Below, in pieces: positions 49,801-60,546 of a stretch of 64,000 nt of DNA. The DNA lies in contig NC_085050.1 of assembly GCF_963662255.1 (NCBI RefSeq), positions 23,298,131 to 23,362,130 on the forward strand. Direction: 5' to 3'. Source of the stretch: Cinclus cinclus (taxonomy: Eukaryota > Chordata > Aves > Passeriformes > Cinclidae). Position numbers and translations under genes: made by a program. A model generated the notes under the pieces. That model saw only the letters and a list, made by a program, of their open reading frames with translations, searched no databases and was not told where the DNA came from. The stretch's first letter is position 1. Every line of letters begins with the position of its first letter.

Positions 49801-52800
49801 GTCCATGTCTACCTACGGAAAAACAGAATCTCTCCCTCCCTCAGAGCTCCTCACCTGCCCCAGCTGGAGTTTTTTCAAAATGTACTCCTTCCCCTGCATT
49901 GCTCCTGTAGGCCCCAGCACTTTCAAGTCCTCTGAAAATAAGAACTATCACAAACTTTGCAACAAAGCAGACCTACAAAGTGGCAGTTTTAATGAAGCAT
50001 ATGTACAGCTCTTACTCTTCTGCACAGCACCCCCAGCATGTGACTATGCACACTAAGAACGTTTCCATCTGGCTTCTCTTATTAGGCCAATTTCAGTGCT
50101 CTGTAATCAAATTTTTTTCACAGCATTTTGGAAGCTGGAGAAATTAACTGCTGTAGAAAGTGAAAGGGAAGACGATAGCCACCTGATGTTGCTGGAACAT
50201 ACCCACAGTATGTGCCTTGAAGAACCATTATTCTTCCAAGATGTCACACACTCCACATATGAGACTCCATTTTCCTTGCAGACGTATCTCCTTCCTCTAG
50301 GTTTAGATCATGAAAACTTGAGTGCTATGTTGACACCAGCCACCTCAAAGTAGAATTGGTTTCATGTTACAAGAGCTTCCACAGCTGATAGCCCAGTCCC
50401 TCTACATGGCTGGAAAATCTTCCACTCTGTGGAACCACTTGCATGACTTCCCTTACACAGGATGAAGAGCCCACAGGTCCTTGACTGTCAACAAGGTTTG
50501 AGTTTATTCCTGACAGGCTCATGATTTCTCAGTTTCACTGAGGCATGTAAGATGTTGACCAGTCTCACAAGGTGCTCCAGGGACTGATCATCTTTTCCTG
50601 CACAACAATCTTTGCTACAATGTGGTGGCAAAGTGGTCTATACAGAAAAACATTTGCAATGAATCTTGATTGAAAATCAAGCTGAAGTAGTTTACAGACG
50701 CAAATTTAGCATATTCTAATTCAGCACAGAAACCTGATTAAAAAATTAATTCTCAGCAAAACATCATCCTGCACTCTGTCTGAAGTTAACTGAAGGCCCC
50801 TTGTCCTGTAGAAAACCTTGGTGCTGAAGTCTGCCAAATGATTAATTACTCTAGTGGTCCCTGTGCTGTCTGACCTGAACTTTCAGCCTCCTAAAATGTT
50901 TCCTTAGCAGTAACACTCCAGTCACTTAGAGATACACCCTCATTTTGACCTTCTGCTCACCTACTAGCATGCTGTTGCTCACTCCCTTACACAGGACTCC
51001 AATTGAATGAACGGCAGACTCACACCTGACACAAGCATCAGTCCCATATCTAAAAACTTTCATACCTTTCTCCTGATTGACTGTGGGCTCAAAATGCTGA
51101 CAACAAAGACAGTAGCAAGCACCAGCAGTTTACCAAAGCCTTCTTGCCTTTTCCCTGCTGCAATCCACTGAGAAACAGCACCATACAACACTGACTTCTT
51201 CCTCTCACAGCACAACCTGCTCACTCTAAAAACACCACCTCTCTCCTCTTAACCCTTCATACCTTTTCTCACACATGCATAACAACTGTGTGCCCTTTTA
51301 CTCTTTTGTAGTTGGTCAATACACATCAGCTTCTTCTCATTCAATGCTCTTTACCTGTCTTATACAGTTGCATCCCAGTAGGGATGAGGCTGCAACCTCA
51401 TTCCTAATCTTCCAAAACCTGTTCTCCCACACTAGCGTGCTATGCAAACATAGGGTCACCAGTGTCTTAGGACTAGTACTTAGGGGCTTAACCCCATTAA
51501 TTTTTGAGATTTGAGCATCTAACTCCTTTAATGTCTTATCAAAATCCTCATCTAGTTTCCTGGACATGGTGGATTGTCTGTCCTTTCCTCTGGCTAGATC
51601 AGGACCTCCTGTGATAGACAGTCCCACCAGAAGCCAAAAAGGGCCTGAGAATAAGAGTCAACAGATATCTGCAACAATTTCAGTAATGCAGATTATCAGA
51701 AAGTATCTTCTGTTCCCTTGAGTGATCATTTGAGATTTTCCTGATCTTTGGGCTTCTTGTGGATGCCCATAGAAGAGCACTGGGGCCTCCAAACTGGGGA
51801 AAAACTTCAGCCCCTTTTCCTGGCTGGACAGAAATACATAATTAGAGAAGTAATAATAAAAGAACTCTACGAATATTACTTTAAAGGAATCCTTTCCCCC
51901 CCTCCCCTTCAATTTTTCTATTTTAAGGGCCATGCTCATAATCTTTTTTTGGCTGTACTCAACAGTAGTGTTTTCTTGGCAATCTCCACTTTCATATGGG
52001 TGGGCAGCCTTCATATAATAAATAACTTAGCAGCTCAGACAGTGATTCAACAGCGTAATATCTTCTTTTCCCTGACAATTTGTCAGCGTGGATTATGGCC
52101 CAACAGGAAGACCTACATCATCACATCCACTCTAAAGCAGGCTGGAAAAGAACAAAGCCTGCTCCAAAATCTGCCTCATGGTGCTTGGGCTTGAGCACAT
52201 AAGCCCAGTTTGTCAAGCCAGAGTTAGTGGTACTGACTGGGGCTACTGAATGGTGCTACTGGTTTGGAGGTGGCTCACATCTGGCCAGCTGGGAGCAGAA
52301 TCATCTTCTGGCTGAGCTCAAAAGAGCAAAGTGGAAAACTTATATGAACCCTTCCAGCACTGAGAGGTGTGGAAGGCTGTGATGGATCCATACTCTTGTA
52401 GGATGGGGTCTTTGGATTCAGGAAAGTTTCTGTGGAATTCAGTGAAGTCCAATATCATCCCCAAGAGATCCAGAAGACAGCAGAGGAAGTTACTCCCTTA
52501 GAGTGCTGAAAGGTATTAGGGGGCTCCAGCAGATACTAACAGTAATCCTTGTTTCTTTAATAGTGTTAGACATTTTCATCAAGAAGCATTCTGTATATGC
52601 AGTCAGACTTAGATTTACATTTTTCACCACCAGTTTCTCTGTTTTTAGCTGGTATGTGTGTGTAAGTGGTGAAATTATCTCACAGCTCACAGTAGTAATT
52701 TAGGTTACAAATTATACTCCATCCTTTGAAATGATGGGTAGAAAAAAACACAGAAAACATAATAAATAAAACATAATAGAGTTTAGACTGATGGCTGATT

Positions 52801-55800
52801 TTGGGTCCCTGACTCTTATGAATATGTGACAATCCATGTCTGTGATGGGAGATCGCATCTGTCCCAGAAATGGTACCTGTGGTACAAAAGCACCTTCACA
52901 GGCTTTGATGAGGGTCTTGCTCTGCAAGGATTGTCATTACAGAGGAGATCACTGAGCAAGAGAGCCTGCTTACAGAGAAAAAACTCACCTATATCCTACA
53001 CTGCTCTGCCTTTTCTTGCTGCTAGTTGAACACAATCCTCTGTTAAATTTTGTCCTTTTAATGTTCAATCAAAGGAGAAAAACCCCACCCCTAATATTCT
53101 TGTGTCATGGAACTAAATAATACTGTTGCTCAATAAGATGTATTGTTGTCCTACTGCATGGAGGCAAGTCTTTCATTGCTTTTCTTGTTTTCTGACCATG
53201 CTTCTCTCTTTCCTTTCCATTATCCACTTCTGTTTGTTTATTTCTTTATCTTGAGTAAATGAATATTCCAAGTTGCTGCAAACCAGCTAAACTGCAAACA
53301 AATTTGGATAAAGCACAGTGTTAATTTCAGGTGCAGGTTTTCCCTTTTGATCTTCTCCACAGGAATTATTTACAAAGGAAAGGTGAGGGAAGATATTATA
53401 CAGCAGTTCTTTCTGAATGATGCAAGTCACTGCTAAAATTAAAGGCTGAATGTGATGTGGATTTTCCCACATTTCTCAAACTTTCACAAGCAGCTACCTA
53501 GCAAATAGTTGTTCTAATATCAGTGGGAGGGGGGTTTGCTATTCTTTTTGCTCATTTGCAAAAAATAATGTGGTTTGGTGAACTACATGTTTATGCCATC
53601 ACTATATAAAATCTATTGTACACCAACAGAATGAATATAAGAACCCAGGAATTTACTTTGGAAGCTAGAACCTGGTTTTCAAATCACCTTTTTTTCTTTT
53701 CCACATACAGTTTTTGATTTTCATCCTGTTCTTCACCAGTTTGGCAAAAGTTTCTGGCTGCATTCTTTGCATGCTGTCTCATACATGACACCATCTCTCT
53801 TCCCCCAGTTACCACAACTCTGTAGCACTTGCTTGAAGCCACAGTTTGCTGCAGAGGTTTGTAGACCCCTGAACCACCTACTTTGCCCCCTTGTCTTTCC
53901 TTGTCTGACTGAGCCTAGTCAGACTCAGCTGCACTTATGGAGCTTGAAGCTGGCACGTGCTCTCTGAGCATGTTAGCCAACTTAAAAAAATCTCCTTCTT
54001 TAGTGGTGACTTTAACCACATTCCTCACTGAGAAAATTTTGAGTAGCTCCATGTGCTTGCTAATTTACTCTGGGTGGTAGAAGGAAGTAGGTAATATGTA
54101 TACTGTGTGTGTGGCAGCAGGGGAAGATACTGCATTTGGATGAGCAGAGTGCAAAATCAGCTGGAAGGTTATTGCAGATACATCCTGGAAGTGGAGAGTC
54201 CTGCTCTGGACCAGACTGTGTTTGGAAGAACAAACACCCCCACTTCCACTTCCAGTCTTGAATGAAGTAGATTTTAAGAAAGTAGCTAAAAAGCAGTCAA
54301 AATTGAAAGAATACTGGAGGAGAAATACTGTTTTGAGCTTGTGTGTCACTTCCAGTTCAGCAGAGAAGTGAAGGCTGTTTGTTGTCTTTACACTAAAGAA
54401 ACAGGATGTCATATTGGCAGGTATACAAACCCATAAGCATCCCTTCCCCATCAATGCACTTTTGTTTTAATGGGCTAAATAGATCCTTGATAACAGCTGG
54501 TGAAAGACCCATTGTCCTGCCACATCCTTTTCCAGGTTTGACCTGTCAAGAGGGTAGAGCTATGCAGCTCTGGGAGCAGACAGCAGGGTGGAAGAGCCTC
54601 ACATTCCTTCAGAGTACCCTTTCAGTTGCTGGTCTGGGCATGTGGACATTTTCCTTTTGTAATCTAGCATATGTTATATGAGAGGATCTGGAAAGAATAT
54701 GTATGGACTTGGACCTTGCAATGCTTGGTAGCTGTGAGTGAAGAATAAAAGGATACTCCGACAAGTTCACTGGTATTGTGTTCAGATTTATTCTTCTCTT
54801 TACCTTGGTACTTATTTATTTCTGACTGTTTCGCTTCCCTTTCATCACTTCTCCACTTCTTTTTTTATATTACTGCTCACTTCTCAACCCAGTTTATGTC
54901 TTTTTAACCTTGAGTAACTTGTAATTACTCATTTGTGATCTTTCTCCTTTCACTGGTCTTCTCTTTGCTTTTCTTTCCCAGTGGTTTTCACAGTTTTTAT
55001 GTGTCAGGTTTTCCATCCACATACTACATATGACCAAGAGGAAGTGAGAAGTACCTGAGATACGTACTGGAGGTGAAATACACAAGATTGTGGCAAGCTG
55101 GGACAAAAGAAAGCAGGCTCATGGAGAAAAAAAAAAAGCCTGTTAAAGAGGAGGCTGGATATAGGAATTTCCTATACTAGAGGAAAGGCAAGACTTGATG
55201 AGAACAATAAAAAGAAGGAAGGAAATGGTTGTTTGGGTGAGTAGGAGAATTGGCCATGGCTGTGGATGAAAGGAGAAGCTAAGCCAGGCTCTGAGCCATT
55301 AGCAGAACTGTCAGCCTGGGATCTGGAGGCCTCCAGGAGAGACAGAAGCAAATCTCAAAGCCAGAAAGGAAGGCCAGGCAGGAAAGCCTCACAACTAAAG
55401 GCAAAGCAGCATTTACAACAAAGAGATATTAATCAGGGATTTCTTAGGCAGGGAACAGAGAGGATGGTGAAGCCACTCAAAATTACAGCTTGTAAATGAC
55501 ATTGAATATTTACATGCATTTATGCACGTGAGCTCTCATTCTGAGTCATCTACACTCTGATTCATTAGGCTTATAGCTCATTAAATAGCAACATGTGGTA
55601 TATCTAATCCCAGATTTTCAACAGGTTTTAAAATCTAAACAATTAATTAATTGCAAAGACAGTAAAACAGCAAAATATCAAATGGTTCTCGGCTACCAGA
55701 TGACAATTGGCTGTACTAGCTTACAAAAATCAATATAAAAGTCCAAAATAGAGAAAACCTGCTTCACAAAAGGGTTTCACCTTCTTCCAGAACAGTGTGA

Positions 55801-58800
55801 GAAGGGATAATCCTGCTTTTCTCCCAGGAAAGAGCAAATTCAGACGATCCATCTATTCCTGTAATTCCCAGAATGACACAGAACATCAATGCCAAGCCTG
55901 ACAATATGCTGCTGAACGAGTGGTACCAGAAAGTGACTGTGATAGAAGACAGCATGGCTGGGATAAACAAACAGATGCTGTCAGCCAAACGCTGAACACT
56001 GCAAATATACCACAGCAGATGCCCTGATTAAATAAAATGTGAAGTCACAACATTTGTCTGAGTGGTTGGGAAAAATCAACATGCTCTCATGGTCACAGAT
56101 TCATTGATTTTTCATGAGAATTAAAAAATAACTGAATCTCATTTAAAGAGTAATTTTTCAAAAGTAGGGATTTTCTATGTCTTGCTTCCAAGTGGATATT
56201 ATTACCAGCCTTCTCTCCAACATAGCTTGCATGTCACTGAGAGTAGAACTCTCTCTGAATCTAGTTTTATCAAGGAAGAGAATTCTAAACTCCTGGCAAC
56301 CATCTCCTCCACCACCCTCCTCTGCCTTGATAGATGCTGCTTTAGGGACTCTTCTCATCTGCTCGCTCAGCTCACCTCTCAACTCACCCTACCACACAGG
56401 ACAGGCTGTGAAAATGCACAACCTGACTTTGACAGTAAAGGCAGTAAAGTCAAATCAGTAAAGTCAGTAAAAAAATCTCCAAATACTCTCTGGCAGGGTT
56501 AATACCTGTTGAGAAGCATTAATGCCAACATCTTTATGCCAGAGCTGTCCAGTTCCTGCAGCATCACCAGGCAGCCAAGATGCTCTTTGCAACAGTGAGG
56601 CCGATGGCAGTTCAGAGACAGGAGCTCTGAAATGACCTGGAGGTTAAACAGAGCTGTGCTGTGTGTGCCTACCCCTAGCTTATGCTTTAGAAAATGAAGG
56701 AATTCCAAGCAGAATTTTTACAATAAATACCATACAACCTCAAGTTCTCTGCATAATATTCAGTCATTTCTTAAAGGCACAAAAAAGACAAGCAAACCAA
56801 AGAAATGCATAGAAGTCCTTGAGCAAGCGGGGAAGATACTTAGCCAGAACAGTATGCTTATGGTTCAGCTCAGATTTCTCTAAGATCTGGCCCAGGACTG
56901 TGCAACATCCCAAAATGTCACCATCACGGTCTGTTGAAAACAGAAGTACTGCTCAGAGAATTTCAGCCTGGAGTGGCAGATTGTGGAGGAGAGAAGGCAG
57001 AAAAGCCCTGATGCCAGCAGGATAACTTCCCTTCTTAAACAGCCCAGGGTCCTTGCTGGCTTAAGGCACATTGGTAAAAGCTCACAAAGAAAAGATTAAT
57101 GAGCAAGGTAAAATAGAATAGACATATATGATCCTTGAGTCTTCCACCCATTTGTTCTCTGTGCCATGCTTTTTGGTAAAATGAATGTTTTTCAAATAGA
57201 GGTTATGCAGGTTGCTGGAAGCATTTGTGACAGATTGGCTTTGAAGAAAAAGGTTTGTTGTCAGGCTGATACAACCAGAAAGACTAGCAAGAGCACAAAG
57301 ATGCCATCTAGGAATAGTTTTGCTGAGAACTTGGTCTTGAGCACCAGACCAGTTCATTCAGGGAGACAGATCATAGTGGCAGAAGCTGTTCAGCTTCCTT
57401 GAAGCTAGTTGTTGTTTGCTGCCATAGGATAAGATCAGACCTGCCATAACAGCAGTCAGGCCTTATTAAACCTCTCCTCCTGCTACTCAAGAGGCTTAAC
57501 GATTTTAGATGATGGTTAAAGACAAAAAGAAACATCAGAGTTCCTCTTCTCAGCAGAGAAAAATAAACAAGGTAGAAGACCAAACCAAGTAATATGAGTA
57601 CCTAAAACAGTATCTTCCTCAAAGCCTCTATTTTTCCATTTGTGCACAGCAGCAGAAAGATCCCTTCAAACCAGAGAAGATGCCCTTTCTCTGTTTCTGC
57701 TATCTCCCATAACCACTATGTTACGCATTTTTCTACAGTTACTTTACTTATGCATAGGCACAGTCTAATTTTGGGAAGGGCAACTGAACCTGGACAAAGA
57801 TATGCAGTTTGACACTGATAGCTTCACCCCCGTACGTTTTCCCCTGTCTAATAAATAAAAAAAATCCTATTTTTTTTTGCTGCTATGAATTCTATAACTA
57901 AGTTTCTAGCAATATTTCTGGCTAGGAGCAACTGAGTGACCTTGGGAAAAACTTGCTGGAGTTTCTAACATTCTAGTTTTCATATTTTTATTTATGTAGT
58001 TGTCAGGGTGGTTGTAAAATGGAAAGGAGAATAATTGAAAAACCTGTGACTGGAATTCAAGGGCCTTAGAGCAAGCCCTGCAACTCCCCAGGCAGATGGT
58101 GGTTTTTTTAAAAAAAAAAAAAAAAAGCAAGCTGGGCTGATGCTAGAAGTGGGTTTCCATGGGAACAGGGAGGTAGGGATGCTGCCTCATACTTGACCGA
58201 ATGAGAAGCTGGTTCAGGATTAGGATTAGAAAAGAAGTGGCCAGATTCCTACTGCCAGTCAAAGTGTCTTTTACACTCCTAAATACATAACAGGGCTCTT
58301 TAAAGACTGCACTAACTCAATATCCATGTGCCACTGTGAGGATTTGATAAATTTTAAAAGTTGTGTGTGCTTGACTGTAAACGTATAAATAGAAGTATAT
58401 ATCAGAGCACATTTTCTTTAATGGTCCATGAAAATTGACTCCATAAATGAATGTCCACCCCTCACTTCTAGACAAGGTCTGGGGTGGTGGTCTTTGTCTT
58501 GAATGCTGCTCTGTGTTGGTATGGTGCTAACCCCAGCCCAAGCCAGCTCTTCTGGTTCTCCAAGAGGTGATGTTGAGATCACCAGACAGGAAAATCATGC
58601 ATCTGATATTGCACAGTAATAAAAAAGAAAAAAAAAGTAGGATAATTATTTTAAATTGTTAGTCTTTCACTGCCCCAGGAGAATGAATCTAATTGTTGTC
58701 TGATAAACATCAATGTTATTTAAATATTACAAGAATCAGAAAATAGATTGTTAGCATAAGTATTTCAAAATACACTTATTATTTAACTTTAAATATTTGA

Positions 58801-59445
58801 GATTAGATTACCCATTTGTCTAGTTTTTGTCTAGTTGCAGTTCTCAGAAAAATCCCCATAAACCTTATATCCTGTTTTTAGGCCCATTGTTACTCCAGCA
58901 TATTTGAAGCAATAAACAAAGACTGAAAATAAAGGTAGCAAACAATGAAGACAAATTCCTAGAATGGAAACAGAGTTAAATATAAGCACTTTTGTGGTAT
59001 ATTTATATTTTAGGAGTAGGTAATTTTTGTTGACTATCAAGGGGGGAAATAAGGCCCAAAGTAAGGGCATGTTGAAAAGTAGATCCTAAAGTTTGCTGCT
59101 TGTCAAAAATTGTTGGCACCTATCACAAACAGAAGAAGTGGCCAGTTATGATCCCTTTCAAAAAAACCTTAGTAGTGGGGTTAAGGTTCGCATACCTGCA
59201 TTTCCAGCAAACAGATACCTTTCTATGCTTGCATGAATATAAGCAAGTAACTTTGGCTCATCCTTTGAACACTTGTGAGAGGAGATTTTTAGGATTTGTC
59301 TTTTAAAACGCCTGCTGAAAAAAAAAAAAAATCTGTTTCTAGAAACTCCTGTGCTTAAACTTAGGTTAAAAAGCATCCTCTTGAGCGAGGGCACCATGTA
59401 AGTTCGGCACGCAAGTCTCTGCAGGACAGAGCTGGATTTCCTCCT
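43657..59445 (-). CDS. Unrecognised multi-exon gene candidate between UCHL1 and LIMCH1
   Basis: A chain of minus-strand exon-like blocks, each with AG acceptor, open frame and GT donor. In transcription order (incoming to outgoing phase): 59395-59445 (2-2), 59196-59314 (2-1), 57790-57847 (1-2, weak), 57441-57548 (2-2, weak), 56922-57033 (2-0), 56506-56684 (0-2), 55781-55998 (2-1), 53374-53432 (1-0), 52877-52921 (0-0), then after a gap 47420-47456 (1-2, weak), 46996-47095 (2-0, weak donor), 46628-46711 (0-0), 44850-44919 (0-1) and 43657-43810 (1-2). Peptides are Leu/Cys/Ser-rich and helical, suggesting ARM/HEAT-like repeats; I do not recognise the family. The first exon, the last exon and the stretch at 47.5-52.8 kb are missing. 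It may be intact, decayed or lineage-specific. Confidence 0.55.
44850..44919 (-). CDS. Candidate gene, exon with FAKEMLSHNGLLLYYL peptide
   Basis: The acceptor gagtatttttgcag and donor TATCTAG|GTCATG bound 70 nt in phase 0 to 1. The peptide contains FAKEMLSHNGLLLYYL. Its join to the following exon creates a Glu codon across the junction and continues the helical pattern. Confidence 0.6.
46628..46711 (-). CDS. Candidate gene, exon with LIALGNNGFLASC peptide
   Basis: A very strong pyrimidine-rich acceptor (ctaccacttgtccacag) and a consensus donor, CATCAG|GTGAAT, bound 84 nt in phase 0 to 0. The peptide includes VSFLIALGNNGFLASC and RSLDFHQ. This is one of the best-defined blocks in the chain. 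Confidence 0.6.
46996..47095 (-). CDS. Candidate gene, exon with KYLLLAITMFNSF peptide
   Basis: A good acceptor (ctttctctcattcaaaag) starts 100 nt in phase 2 to 0, encoding RRLFTVAVLIRDKYLLLAIT and onward. The donor ACT|GTGTCT is weak, so the right end of the exon is doubtful even if the block is coding. Confidence 0.35.
52877..52921 (-). CDS. Candidate gene, 45-nt exon
   Basis: The acceptor gacaatccttgcag and donor CCACAG|GTACCA bound 45 nt in phase 0 to 0, encoding SKTLIKACEGAFVPQ. It follows the 53.4-kb block in phase. Confidence 0.4.
53374..53432 (-). CDS. Candidate gene, exon with IIQKELLYNIFPHLSF peptide
   Basis: 59 nt in phase 1 to 0, after tttaattttag and before CTTT|GTAAATA. It encodes VTCIIQKELLYNIFPHLSF. 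If the donor is not used, the frame continues 20 codons to a stop, which would make this a terminal exon. Confidence 0.45.
55781..55998 (-). CDS. Candidate gene, largest exon (218 nt)
   Basis: The acceptor ggtatatttgcag and donor GAAGAAG|GTGAAA bound 218 nt without a stop in phase 2 to 1 (72 whole codons). It encodes a hydrophobic helical segment (ICLFIPAMLSSITVTFWYHS, then LALMFCVILGITG) ending in a polar stretch with SHTVLEE. The hydrophobicity could be repeat cores or a membrane segment. Phases fit both neighbours. Confidence 0.6.
56506..56684 (-). CDS. Candidate gene, exon with CKEHLGCLVMLQELD peptide
   Basis: 179 nt in phase 0 to 2, from the acceptor cttcattttctaaag to the donor CTCAACAG|GTATTA. 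An alternative acceptor at 56636 (gtttaacctccag) keeps the same phase. The peptide includes VISELLSLNC and CKEHLGCLVMLQELD, an ARM/HEAT-like leucine spacing. Confidence 0.55.
56922..57033 (-). CDS. Candidate gene, exon with EVILLASGLFCLLSS peptide
   Basis: 112 nt in phase 2 to 0, ending at ATG|GTGACA. The frame gives EVILLASGLFCLLSS and FSEQYFCFQQTVM, continuing into the 56.6-kb exon. The acceptor (gggctgtttaag) is mediocre, and others upstream would also keep the frame. A competing overlapping frame, starting from the acceptor ttttcaacag at 56930, is open too. Confidence 0.4.
59196..59314 (-). CDS. Candidate gene, exon with SSHKCSKDEPKLLA peptide
   Basis: A poly-T acceptor (14 T then cag) and a consensus donor, AATGCAG|GTATGC, bound 119 nt in phase 2 to 1. 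It encodes KISSHKCSKDEPKLLA and SIERYLFAG. An 80-nt intron separates it from a 51-nt block at 59395-59445 (acceptor tctctttatgcag). This is the 5'-most confident exon. Confidence 0.5.
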
Positions 59446-60310
59446 CTGCATAAAGAGAAAGATGGGAAGTATTCACCTATGGTGTATATTTTTAAGCACA
59501 CCTTGATGCCTGCTTCGCTTTTCAAAGAAGACAAACGCATTCCGGCCCTGTGCTGACCCTCACGCGTTTCCACAAGGCCGGTGTCTCCCCTCAGCATCCC
59601 AGGAGATGTTCCGCAGTGCCGTCAAGGCACCTGCCGTGCTCCGCTCCTGCCGCAGGAGCCCCCGGCCCTCAGGCAGGTGGGTGAGGGACGGGCGAGGAGC
59701 AGCGCGCTTTCCCGCCGCGGGGATGCAGATTCCCGCGTGCTCCGCGTAGCAACATCGATTAATGAGGTGTTTAAGGCAGCAGCCGCGAACAGCAATTCAC
59801 CGTGCGCGGCTCGGCTCCCTCCGAGAGCTGAGGGTGGGGGACCGGCCGCCCCCCAAAGCAGGGGGTGCCGTGCCATCGAGTCCCCCCGTCCCCGGGAGCA
59901 GCCGGGTCAAGGGAGCGGCTCTTCCCCGAGCAGGGAGTGCCCTGCCATCACCGTCCCCGTCCCCCACGCGGGGTGCCCGAGTCCCCCGCCCACCCTCCCC
60001 CCGGTCGCAGCGCCGCCCGCGATGCGATGCGATGCTCCCGGCTGGGAGGCGGCGGCGCGGGCATTTGCATGGGCTGAAGGCAAAGCGGCTTCTCCCGTCT
60101 GTTTTATTTTTAGCCGGCAGCTCAGGACAGCGCAGCAGCGCAGCTCCGCTCCGCCGGCGGGGCGGGCGGGGGCGGCAGGCGAGGGAGGACCGAGCCGGCA
60201 GGGCGGGCGGACTGACGGGGCACCGGCGGAGAGAGGTTACCGCAGGCGAGCTGCAGCCAGCCGGGCTGCGGAGCGCCGCCGCCCCCGGCTCCCGCCCCGC
60301 CGGCTGCGAG

Positions 60311-60340
60311 CAGGGAGAGGCAGGGAGAGGCAGGGAGAGA
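60311..60340. repeat. 10-bp tandem repeat in the LIMCH1 5' UTR region
   Basis: Three copies of CAGGGAGAGG (the last with one change) lie 110 nt before the start codon. Confidence 0.9.
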
Positions 60341-60450
60341 CGGGCAGCGGCCTCCGGCGTTCCCCCGCTGCGGCCGCGGTTCACCCGGGGCTGGCGACTC
60401 GGTGCCTGGCTTCTCCCCCGCCGCATCCGCGGCGCGCCGGGGCCCTGCAG

Positions 60451-60546
60451 ATGGCCAGTCCTGGGCTGGAGCTGGGAGAGGTTCAGCCTCCTCCCGAGCC
60501 CCCCCAGCCTGAGCTGGCCTTCACCGAGGCTCAGAAGTGGATCGAG
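60451..60546 (+). CDS. LIMCH1: LIMCH1 first coding exon (long isoform)
   Basis: ATG at 60451 opens 32 codons, MASPGLELGEVQ... ending in FTEAQKWIE, then the donor GAG|GTAAGC in phase 0. The FxEAQKWIE end is the start of the calponin-homology domain of the long LIMCH1 isoform; the following CH exons are not in the window and lie across a long first intron. LIMCH1 is an actin/non-muscle-myosin-II-associated protein with an N-terminal CH and a C-terminal LIM domain. The upstream frame stays open to 59581 but has no conserved extension, so the start at MASPGLE is chosen by similarity to the human N-terminus. Confidence 0.93.

Noticed and set aside
51337..51627. Minus-strand frame with MSRKLDEDFDKTLKELD and a good donor (AGACAG|GTAAAG)
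   Set aside because: The upstream edge has no acceptor, the peptide is unlike the rest of the candidate gene and it may belong to an old repeat. It could not be placed.
54065..54454. 129-codon minus-strand frame after the acceptor-like tcctgtttctttag
   Set aside because: Its phase does not fit the neighbouring candidate exon at 55781-55998, no clear donor follows and the composition looks random.
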